Shown here: positions 14,698-21,948 of the stretch, in pieces
Numbering within the stretch: the first letter of the stretch is position 1
How the letters are laid out: every line of letters starts with the position of its first letter
Assembly: GCA_963922535.1 (NCBI GenBank)
Contig: CAWUIN010000042.1
Coordinates: 1 to 21,948, forward strand
Direction: 5' to 3'
Source of the DNA: Tectiglobus sp963922535
Lineage (GTDB): Bacteria; Pseudomonadota; Alphaproteobacteria; Rhizobiales; Hyphomicrobiaceae
DNA: 21,948 nucleotides
Translations under genes and position numbers: made by a program
The notes under the pieces: generated by a model
Seen by the model: only the letters and a program-made list of their open reading frames with translations
The model's database searches: none
What the model was told of the DNA's origin: nothing

Positions 14698-14761
14698 CTA
14701 GTGGTCTGTATCACTTAAAATGTCGTCCTAACCCAACATTTTAAGTGATACAGACCACTAG
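14698..14761. repeat. Palindromic intergenic repeat, copy C
   Basis: A 64-bp perfect palindrome: 26-base arms (14698-14723 and 14736-14761) starting CTAGTGGTCTGTATCACT, around a 12-base loop CGTCCTAACCCA. The CTAG ends contain a TA dinucleotide on both sides, as expected for TA-targeting transposon derivatives. It lies 66 bases after moeA and ends 40 bases before the next start codon, so its hairpin may also reduce read-through between the two genes. Confidence 0.9.
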
Positions 14762-14801
14762 GCCGTGTCGTCAATTAGCACACGAGGGCCCTAAAAAGCA
14801 G

Positions 14802-17288
14802 ATGCTGACCCTTTTAAAATCATTGACACGAGTGATTGAATTCCTACTCAGTGTGCCAATATGGCTGATACGGACCTTGACCGTAGGCATTGCATTCAAT
14901 CCGAGACTGGGGCCACTTCGCTATGTGGCCTCAGCCATCCTGCTTTATGTCCTGTTAGCCATGGCGCTGGTGTACGTTATTGCACCGATCCGCGGCTTAA
15001 TCGGTGCTCAGTATCAATCAGCCCAACTCAGATACGCTGCTGAACGCTGGATCGCGACAGCAATTTACGACAGCGAACGCAATTTTGTCGGCACGTTCGA
15101 CCCGCGCCTCGATAGCCAGCGCGATATAAATTACACAGGCCGGGCAATCGAGTTAGACGGCTATGTCGCGAACCCGGATCATAAATCGATACCAGTCCGT
15201 GTTGTGCCGGAGTTTTACTGGCAATGCCTGACTTATCATGAGGATCGCTACCTGGGAGGAATATTCAATCCTTTTGGCATAGACTTGCTCGGAGTTTTGA
15301 AAATTCCCTATTCCACCATGATCCGCAGCGTTAAAGAACGCCGAATCGCTTTTGGCGTCGGCGGCTCGACATTGCCAATGCAATTGGCGCGTGTGATTTA
15401 CAAGACACCGCCGCTGGCTAACGAAAGCACATGGGAAAAAATTGGCCGCAAGCTGTCGGAATGGTGGATGGCGCCGGTCATCTATTTTGAACTGACACGG
15501 GGCGGAGACAACACTCCTCTCAAGCAGTGGGCCGCCAATCACCTGTGGCTGGCGCAACGGACCGGTGGCGCGCCACTGCACGGTGTAGAAGTGACCAGCC
15601 GCATCGTGTTTGGCAAAGAAGCCAAAGACCTCTCGATCGCCGAGCAGTTTGTCATGGCGTCAGCCGTGAACAGGCCGATTATCCTGCTTGAAGGAAGCGA
15701 ACGGTTAAATGCCGTGCGCCAGTCCCGCTGGCGTTATCTCCTGGAAGTCCGCGCCACACGATGCGCAAGTGCACTTTTATCTGATGAGCAACAAAAGGAC
15801 GTGCTGTTTGAACTTGTTAATCTTGCTAATGGGCCACCAGACCCGGTGGTCAAGCCCGCACTTGAAGCAGCCATTGAAACGAATGCCCCGGAATTTCTGG
15901 AACGGGCACGCGCAAACCCGCGCATTCGTGCCAATGTACTGCTCCCGTCAGCGCGCCTCGGCCTGCGAGAGGAAATGAAGCAGGCTTTCGGTTTTGATTG
16001 GCGCAATTCGGTACGCAGCATTACGACAACGCTCACGCCTAAAGAAAACCTGGAACTGCGTGCACAACTGACACAAGAGTTAGCTCTGCTGCATGAAAAG
16101 TGGAAGAACCGTCTGTCGCCCGGCCACGCTCTCAATCCGAATCTGCTGCAGAATGGCGGGGTTATAATGCCAGACATCGTCGTCGTCGCGGCAGATGGTA
16201 ATGGGCGTATTATCCGATATTTCGAAAATTCGGAACTGGCGCCCTACTTCGGTTCGGCAAACGCCCGCGATCCTCAAACAGGTCAGTACAACAGCCGGTT
16301 AGAAGGCCGGCAAATCGCATCCATTGGCAAGATGATCAGCGCCATTGCTATCGCAAATCAGGCAAAGGATACGATCAACACGTTATACATTGACAGCGCC
16401 GCGCCCTCGCGCGGACTGGAGAGCTGCCGGCGTAATGGTACGCTGCGCCGGGGCCGTAAAGCACTCGTCGTATTCGCCTGCTCTTTAAACCGGCCTTTGG
16501 AGTGGCGCACAGCGCAAATTCCCAGCGCCGACTTGATGAGCATTACCGAAACATTGGGCTTCAACATGCCGCCCACACCCGACCCACTGCTCGCAACACC
16601 GCCTTCAACTGCCATTGTTCGCGGTTTGATTACGGGGTCACCGCGGCGTGTACATCATATGGCCGGAATAATTTTAGCGGCGCTTACCGGCAATATTAAC
16701 AAGCCCGTACAACCGCCAACTCTAGTGCAGAATTATGAATTTACGACAGATGAGGCGCGTCAACAGTTTGAGGAACTGCCCAAACAGACGGTGCGGCCGG
16801 CAGACATCATGCGCGCCAAAGGTCTTGCTACGATCCGTTCCTTTTTGCGGGCCCCCTTCTGTTACAGCCATAATCGCCGTCATTACGGCACATTGCGTGA
16901 TCTCAAAGATTGGTGCGCCGCCCGTCGCAAGGGGGTGGATCTGCATTTTGCCAAGACTGGAACCGCCGTTACAGAAGATCCGGATGCAACGACCGACACA
17001 TGGGCGGCAGGTGGCATAAAGTTCACAAACGGTGCACACTATACCTATGTCGTGGTTGTGGGGACCGGCTCCGCCACGCAACCCTTTGCCCGCAATCTCC
17101 ATTCCAGCCAGCTGGTCCAACCACTCTTGCGTATTCTGTTGAGTGATCTTGAAGAACATGCCCTGCAAAATCCGCCAGCTGTTCTCGCAGAGCGCCTTGA
17201 AGAGCAGCGCTCGCCTGCCACGCAGCAATCCAAGCGCCGGTTTTCCATTCGCGATATTATTGAACGCAATTTATTCGATAGCCCATAA
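14802..17288 (+). CDS. Bifunctional class A penicillin-binding protein (transglycosylase/transpeptidase)
   Basis: An 828-residue peptidoglycan synthase, anchored by an N-terminal membrane segment (about residues 42-65, VASAILLYVLLAMALVYVI) with its catalytic domains in the periplasm. The GT51 transglycosylase domain has the catalytic Glu147 in HEDRYLGG and the GGSTLPMQLAR block (187-197). The transpeptidase domain has the nucleophile in SIGK (Ser507, Lys510), SLN (561-563) and KTGT (718-721), with normal spacing. The frame extends upstream to a GTG at 14745 inside the palindromic repeat. I take the ATG at 14802, where the signal-anchor region begins, with GAGGG about 13 nt upstream. The substitutions around the GT51 motifs place it away from canonical PBP1A; PBP1C-like is possible. 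Confidence 0.88.
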   Translation: MLTLLKSLTRVIEFLLSVPIWLIRTLTVGIAFNPRLGPLRYVASAILLYVLLAMALVYVIAPIRGLIGAQYQSAQLRYAAERWIATAIYDSERNFVGTFDPRLDSQRDINYTGRAIELDGYVANPDHKSIPVRVVPEFYWQCLTYHEDRYLGGIFNPFGIDLLGVLKIPYSTMIRSVKERRIAFGVGGSTLPMQLARVIYKTPPLANESTWEKIGRKLSEWWMAPVIYFELTRGGDNTPLKQWAANHLWLAQRTGGAPLHGVEVTSRIVFGKEAKDLSIAEQFVMASAVNRPIILLEGSERLNAVRQSRWRYLLEVRATRCASALLSDEQQKDVLFELVNLANGPPDPVVKPALEAAIETNAPEFLERARANPRIRANVLLPSARLGLREEMKQAFGFDWRNSVRSITTTLTPKENLELRAQLTQELALLHEKWKNRLSPGHALNPNLLQNGGVIMPDIVVVAADGNGRIIRYFENSELAPYFGSANARDPQTGQYNSRLEGRQIASIGKMISAIAIANQAKDTINTLYIDSAAPSRGLESCRRNGTLRRGRKALVVFACSLNRPLEWRTAQIPSADLMSITETLGFNMPPTPDPLLATPPSTAIVRGLITGSPRRVHHMAGIILAALTGNINKPVQPPTLVQNYEFTTDEARQQFEELPKQTVRPADIMRAKGLATIRSFLRAPFCYSHNRRHYGTLRDLKDWCAARRKGVDLHFAKTGTAVTEDPDATTDTWAAGGIKFTNGAHYTYVVVVGTGSATQPFARNLHSSQLVQPLLRILLSDLEEHALQNPPAVLAERLEEQRSPATQQSKRRFSIRDIIERNLFDSP

Positions 17289-17385
17289 TGATGCCCGACC
17301 TTCTCAACAGGCTTACTGGACGTAAGCCCATAACGTTGGGACAATATAAAGTTGGCACAGCAATCCGACGTATCGGGAGACTACA

Positions 17386-18087
17386 GTGAGTGAAAAGCAA
17401 GATCTTATTCTGGTTCCAGGACTACTTTGTTCGGACATGCTGTTTTCTGAGCAAATGAGCGGACTTCGCGATGTCGCAAATATCCGGATCGGTCGTGTTA
17501 TCAAGCACGATAGTCTGGCCGGCATGGCAGCTGCAATCCTGCGCACAGCCCCCCCAGAATTTGCGCTTGCCGGCTTGTCGCTCGGCGGTTACGTCGCCTT
17601 CGAGATTATGCGTCAAGCGCCTGAACGGATCAGCAGGCTGGCGCTGCTTAACACCAACGCACGTGCAGATCGCCTGGAGCAAATTAAGTTCCGGCAGATG
17701 CTGATCGCAATGGCCAATACCATGGGGCCGCGTAGCGTACAGGCTGCAGCGCTGCCGATGCTGATTCATCCAAGCCGGCTTACGGATCGTCCGCTTGTCG
17801 ACCGTATCCTCAACATGGCGGACGCCATCGGCCGTGCAGCGTTCGTCCGTCAGCAACAGGCAATTATCGACCGGCATGACAATCGCTCTTTCCTCACCGC
17901 GATCGCATGCCCAACCGTGATCATCGTTGGTGAACAGGATATTATGACACCGGTGAAAGTCGCACGGGAAATGCAAGATGGTATCGGGGAAAGCATCCTC
18001 GAAGTCATTCCTGCGTGTGGGCATCTATCGACGATGGAGCGCCCGCATGAAGTTAATGCAATCCTACGGCAATGGCTTGCGTCCTAA
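17386..18087 (+). CDS. Alpha/beta-hydrolase fold protein
   Basis: A 233-residue soluble hydrolase. The nucleophile elbow is GLSLGGY (Ser65), the acid is Asp185 in GEQDIMTP, and the catalytic His213 lies in ACGHLSTMERP, so the triad is complete. An oxyanion strand VPGLLCSD precedes it near the N-terminus. The GTG start at 17386 is supported by GGGAG about 6 nt upstream; no signal peptide is present. It lies 97 bases after the penicillin-binding protein gene on the same strand and may be cotranscribed. Members of this branch act as esterases, lactonases or haloperoxidase-like enzymes; the substrate cannot be predicted. Confidence 0.85.
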   Translation: MSEKQDLILVPGLLCSDMLFSEQMSGLRDVANIRIGRVIKHDSLAGMAAAILRTAPPEFALAGLSLGGYVAFEIMRQAPERISRLALLNTNARADRLEQIKFRQMLIAMANTMGPRSVQAAALPMLIHPSRLTDRPLVDRILNMADAIGRAAFVRQQQAIIDRHDNRSFLTAIACPTVIIVGEQDIMTPVKVAREMQDGIGESILEVIPACGHLSTMERPHEVNAILRQWLAS

Positions 18088-18417
18088 AATATCCAGCCGC
18101 CGCATATTGTGAATGACCGGATCAGCTGTTATATGCTAGCGGTCTGTATCACTTAAAATGTTGGGTTAACCTGACATTTTAAGTGATACAGACCGCTAGC
18201 AAAGCGCAATATGGTGGGATACGCACACTAGCCAAGCCTGAAAAATACCGCTATAGTTTTAAATTGATTTTTTGCAACAGCGTTTGCCTCACAAAGTTGG
18301 CAATGTCAGATTTGCGCTTCAGAGCATAAAAATCAACACCTTAGAAATTATCCGTCGCGTCTACGCAGTGACTTCACAACTTTTTAGAACTGCGGAATAA
18401 AGAAGAAAGTCATAACA
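18088..18417. other. Intergenic region upstream of rpmF
   Basis: About 330 bases. Its left third contains repeat copy D (18135-18200). The rest is AT-rich leader or promoter sequence with T and A tracts; TATAGT at 18252-18257 is a possible -10 element without a good -35. No coding frame or structured RNA is recognised. Confidence 0.5.
18135..18200. repeat. Palindromic intergenic repeat, copy D
   Basis: A 66-bp perfect palindrome with 27-base arms (18135-18161, 18174-18200) starting GCTAGCGGTCTGTATCACT, around the 12-base loop TGGGTTAACCTG. The loop resembles the reverse complement of the copy C loop (TGGGTTAGGACG), so the two copies lie in opposite orientation. TA dinucleotides flank both ends within CTAG. 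It begins 48 bases after the hydrolase stop codon and could act as its terminator hairpin. Confidence 0.9.
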
Positions 18418-18600
18418 ATGGCCGTTCCAAAGCGCAAAGTAACTCCCATGAAGCGCGGTTTTCGCCGCTCCGCCGATGCGTTAAAGCGCCCCACTTACAT
18501 CGAAGATAAAGACAGCGGTGAGCACCGCCGCCCGCACCACATAGACCTGAAGACGGGCATGTATCGGGGGCGCCAAATTCTCGAAGCAAAAGACGACTAA
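18418..18600 (+). CDS. rpmF: 50S ribosomal protein L32
   Basis: A 60-residue basic protein of the large ribosomal subunit. The sequence MAVPKRKVTPMKRGFRRS and the C-terminal RRPHHIDLKTGMYRGRQIL are the alphaproteobacterial L32 pattern; the four zinc-binding cysteines of some bacterial L32 proteins are absent, as usual in this group. GAAAG 9 nt upstream of the ATG is the likely ribosome binding site. It is not followed by plsX and fabH, its neighbours in many bacteria, but by a small membrane protein gene. Confidence 0.97.
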   Translation: MAVPKRKVTPMKRGFRRSADALKRPTYIEDKDSGEHRRPHHIDLKTGMYRGRQILEAKDD

Positions 18601-18705
18601 TCGGAATTTTTACCCTCCTGCAACGGTCATTTTGCAACACTGCCACAATCTTCGTTTAAGACTTACAGATGTGTGTCGAAAACCCGAATATCTGGAGGTG
18701 GAATA

Positions 18706-19119
18706 ATGTCAATACGCGCGATACCGCTACTTTTTTTCGTATTTTTGCTCTATAACGTCGTTGTGCTCCTTTTCGGTGGTGACAACCCAGGCGCTTTTCT
18801 TAGAGAGCCTCGTTTTCCGCTGCCTGTAATAAACGGACAGTGGTCGATGAGCATTGGAGATATCATCGTTCTTATATTGTTGGTTCTATTGTTTTTAGAA
18901 CTACTGAAGGCAACTTACACATCCAGCACATCGCTGCTTGATCACGGCTTATCCATGATTGTATTCGTTGTCTGCCTCGTCGAGTTTTTAATGGTGAGCG
19001 AGGCTCAAACATCGGTATTTTTCTTCATCGTCATAGCAACGTTCATTGACGTGATTGCAGGCTACACGATTGGTATCAGACTTGCCCGCCGTGATATTAA
19101 TTTTGAAGGGGAAATTTAA
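18706..19119 (+). CDS. Small four-helix membrane protein of unknown function
   Basis: A 137-residue protein with four predicted membrane helices: about 6-23 (IPLLFFVFLLYNVVVLLF), 52-68 (IIVLILLVLLFLELLKA), 84-100 (LSMIVFVVCLVEFLMV) and 107-125 (SVFFFIVIATFIDVIAGY). It ends in a short polar tail, LARRDINFEGEI. The frame opens at a GTG at 18673, but an almost perfect GGAGGTG lies 6 nt before the ATG at 18706, which decides the start. The pattern LLDHGLSM and DVIAGY followed by an ARRDI tail is, from memory, shared by conserved hypothetical proteins of alphaproteobacteria. No function is assigned. A bidirectional terminator follows it. Confidence 0.83.
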   Translation: MSIRAIPLLFFVFLLYNVVVLLFGGDNPGAFLREPRFPLPVINGQWSMSIGDIIVLILLVLLFLELLKATYTSSTSLLDHGLSMIVFVVCLVEFLMVSEAQTSVFFFIVIATFIDVIAGYTIGIRLARRDINFEGEI

Positions 19120-19142
19120 CCCCCTACTGTGCGTGCTAAATT

Positions 19143-19181
19143 TTAAGGTATGACACGTGACATACGAACAGCATACCTTAA
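19143..19181. repeat. Inverted repeat in the convergent intergenic region
   Basis: Perfect 10-base arms TTAAGGTATG (19143-19152) and CATACCTTAA (19172-19181) around a 19-base centre. It lies between the small membrane protein gene and the terminator hairpin. It may be a second terminator-like hairpin or a binding site. Confidence 0.55.
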
Positions 19182-19203
19182 TCTGACTTTGCAGCAAAAC
19201 AGC

Positions 19204-19234
19204 AGGCACTTCTGAATTATATTCAGAAGTGCCT
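19204..19234. terminator. Bidirectional intrinsic terminator between convergent genes
   Basis: A perfect 13-bp stem AGGCACTTCTGAA / TTCAGAAGTGCCT with a 5-base loop, followed on the plus strand by CATTTGTT and on the minus strand by GCTGTTTTGC. It stands between the 3' ends of the small membrane protein gene and phaR, exactly where a shared terminator is expected. Confidence 0.8.
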
Positions 19235-19252
19235 CATTTGTTATGAGAATGC

Positions 19253-19990
19253 TTATTGCGATTGTGAAATTTTCTCGATCTTCTCCTGCATAATCGCAAG
19301 TTGCGCCCTCAATTCATCAATTTCAGATATTTTATCCTGACGTATTGTCGGGCTTGCAGATTGCTTGCAGGCGTCATTCCCGGAAGCTTCTGTCGTTTGC
19401 GCCCTGCTTGCGCTTGTATCCTGTTCATTGTTCTTTGGATGCTTATCAAAATGTGCAGACTGTGCGTATTTAGCATGATTGTCCTGCTCTTGCGGTGCAC
19501 CTTCCTGTTCGGCGTCTGCATGCGGAGCCCATAGTGCAAATGCGTTTTCAAAAATCTCCATATTCTTACGCGCCTGTTCCTGATAGATTTCAAACGCATT
19601 AGGGCCCCAATTGCGCAGTTGCGTCCGATAGCGCTCCTGTTCCTTGGCCAGGGCTGCCATCGACATCTGCAGATAACCAGGCACCATCTTGCCAACTGCA
19701 TCATCGTAATAGCAAATGAGCTGGCGCAGGAATGGAACTGGCAGCAGCGTTGGCCCGTCCGCCTTGCTTTCCTGCTCGACGATGATCTGCGTCAGAACAG
19801 AGTGGGTTAAATCACTGCCGGTCTTCGCATCCCGGACTACAAAATCCCGGTCCTCCCGCACCATTCTCGCGAGATCCTCAAGGGTGACATAAACACTGGC
19901 CTCTGTATCGTACAGGCGGCGATTGGCGTACTTTTTTATGACAATCCGTTCCGAACCTGCGGAGGAGTGGCGATCCTTGGCTTCCTTCAT
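19253..19990 (-). CDS. phaR: Polyhydroxyalkanoate synthesis repressor PhaR
   Basis: A 245-residue DNA- and PHA-binding regulator that represses phasin and PHA genes until polymer granules titrate it. The N-terminal domain (about residues 15-75) carries the family signature IKKYANRRLYDTEASVYVTL and the stretch DLARMVREDRDFVV, DAKTGSDLTHSVLTQII. The PHB-accumulation domain follows (PFLRQLICYYDDAVGKMVPGYL, then FEIYQEQARKNMEIFENAF). The C-terminal third is polar and probably disordered, ending in a short coiled coil (IDELRAQLAIMQEKIEKISQ). The frame reaches a TTG at 20017; I take the ATG at 19990, preceded by GAAAG. It is divergent from phaA, the usual pairing in alphaproteobacteria. Confidence 0.94.
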   Translation of the reverse strand: MKEAKDRHSSAGSERIVIKKYANRRLYDTEASVYVTLEDLARMVREDRDFVVRDAKTGSDLTHSVLTQIIVEQESKADGPTLLPVPFLRQLICYYDDAVGKMVPGYLQMSMAALAKEQERYRTQLRNWGPNAFEIYQEQARKNMEIFENAFALWAPHADAEQEGAPQEQDNHAKYAQSAHFDKHPKNNEQDTSASRAQTTEASGNDACKQSASPTIRQDKISEIDELRAQLAIMQEKIEKISQSQ

Positions 19991-20404
19991 AACCCGCTTT
20001 CGTTCTTGGTTGAACAAGGGGTCCGCATCACGGCCCCGCTATGGGGTCCCACAAAAATAAACGCGTCAATTTTAGTGAGAAATAACCTGTGATATGCGGC
20101 TTTGGACCGAAAAACTGAAGCGTTTATTTTGGTGAGCGCCCACAGCCGTGAAATACTAACGCCAAAACGGGCCACAAACCAGCTGTTTTGTAACCGGCGG
20201 CTGGCGTTTTGCCGAAAACAATTTATTCCCAGACGCACAATTGTGTTTTGTTTGCAGGTTGCACGCGGTAAAAGTCAACAGCCCTGAACGCAAGACGTTA
20301 ATCATTGATATCAATCATCGATATCGATTATCGGAAAACAACACGCAGTCGTCGTCATCTTGAGTAATCCTACAGCCTTGGATTGTAAATCACGGAGAAC
20401 AGAC
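19991..20404. other. Divergent phaR-phaA control region
   Basis: About 414 bases with no credible gene. It contains a perfect 11-bp inverted repeat (AAAATAAACGC at 20054-20064 and GCGTTTATTTT at 20120-20130), a TGC-rich stretch TTGCAGGTTGCAC (20252-20264) and two adjacent 12-bp palindromes (20304-20328). Promoters for both genes must lie here. PhaR itself is a candidate ligand, since known PhaR sites are TGC-rich. Confidence 0.55.
20304..20328. promoter_or_regulatory. Tandem 12-bp palindromes upstream of phaA
   Basis: ATTGATATCAAT (20304-20315) and ATCGATATCGAT (20317-20328) are perfect palindromes separated by one base, with centres 13 bp apart. They end 76 bases before the phaA start. The pattern fits a cooperative operator for a dimeric regulator. 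The half-site TTGAT recalls FNR boxes, but the FNR 4-bp spacer is absent. Confidence 0.5.
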
Positions 20405-21592
<1,188 letters not shown>

Positions 21593-21948
21593 GGTGCACC
21601 GCACGAGCTTATTATCTACACAGCTGCAGGCGCCTTGCGAGCCTGGGCAAGCCTGGGATGGAACGGCGGTGGCCGTTTCATCCCGGAGCTGGCGCTGCCC
21701 GTCGCCGACCAGAATGTCATATCCATACCTGTACTGCAGGCCGATAAAGCCATCTCATAAATGGTAAATTATGAAACAATTTACATGCTCCACAAGCAAA
21801 AACGTCACCGTGTGTAGGAAGTGCTTAATGAAACTGTAGTTTTGCGTTGTGGTATTAATATTCTGGATGCCAAGGTGTGCTTTCGTCTTTTATGGGATAC
21901 AAACCCCGACCTGATTACACCGATGTCTCCGCCACTGTTGTTCTACCC
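21593..21948. other. Non-coding 3' end of the window
   Basis: About 356 bases after phaA. Apart from the hairpin at 21655-21684 and a small AT-rich stem (GTAAATT 21764-21770 with AATTTAC 21778-21784), nothing is recognised; no reading frame has family similarity or a ribosome binding site. Confidence 0.5.
21655..21684 (+). terminator. Strong hairpin downstream of phaA, probable terminator
   Basis: GGGATGGAACGGC and GCCGTTTCATCCC form a 13-bp stem with one G-U pair and a GGTG tetraloop, 62 bases after the stop codon. No T tract follows, so it may be a T-less terminator or an mRNA 3'-end stabiliser. Confidence 0.55.

Noticed and set aside
14745..14801. Upstream GTG start for the penicillin-binding protein
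   Set aside because: The extra 19 codons lie in the palindromic repeat arm and flank, have no ribosome binding site, and precede an ATG that directly begins the anchor region.
20304..20315. FNR/Dnr box upstream of phaA
   Set aside because: TTGAT and ATCAA overlap directly without the required four-base spacer.

Overview
This window looks like a chromosomal segment of an alphaproteobacterium. The evidence is its gene families: an ATP12-type F1-ATPase assembly chaperone, a COQ9/TetR-like protein, an alphaproteobacterial-type L32 lacking zinc cysteines, a PhaR/PhaA pair, and a large membrane coiled-coil protein. I cannot name the order. Base composition looks intermediate, with lhgO, moeA and phaA appearing more GC-rich than the Roco and coiled-coil genes (judged by eye, not computed).

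Left part (1-5204): a thiD gene cut by the window edge runs rightwards. It converges on a leftward block of csaA-like, HAD phosphatase and ATP12 genes with gaps of only 10-11 nt, clearly one operon. Further right, still leftward, are a COQ9/TetR-like gene, a SAM methyltransferase, an adrenodoxin-type 2Fe-2S ferredoxin and an orphan Hpt phosphotransfer protein.

Middle (5205-13264): a gene-poor 440-bp stretch precedes a 1070-residue membrane protein made largely of 22-residue helical repeats. Another roughly 480-bp gap leads to an FAD-dependent L-2-hydroxyglutarate oxidase-like gene. Next is a bacterial Roco protein (leucine-rich repeats, Roc GTPase, COR). Its reading frame breaks at a T7 run and continues in the -1 frame into a proline-rich linker and a membrane tail.

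Right part (13265-21948): a solitary moeA, a bifunctional class A penicillin-binding protein, an alpha/beta hydrolase, rpmF (L32), a small four-helix membrane protein, and the divergent phaR/phaA pair of polyhydroxyalkanoate metabolism, with palindromic sites between them. The last 350 bases hold no recognisable gene.

The most striking non-coding signal is a family of intergenic palindromes: four copies (2543-2722, 5290-5363, 14698-14761, 18135-18200) and one possible solo arm (4794-4812). Their arms change in a compensatory way between copies. The two most promising leads are this repeat family and the frameshifted, potentially tail-anchored Roco protein. No tRNA, rRNA, CRISPR array, transposase or phage gene was recognised.
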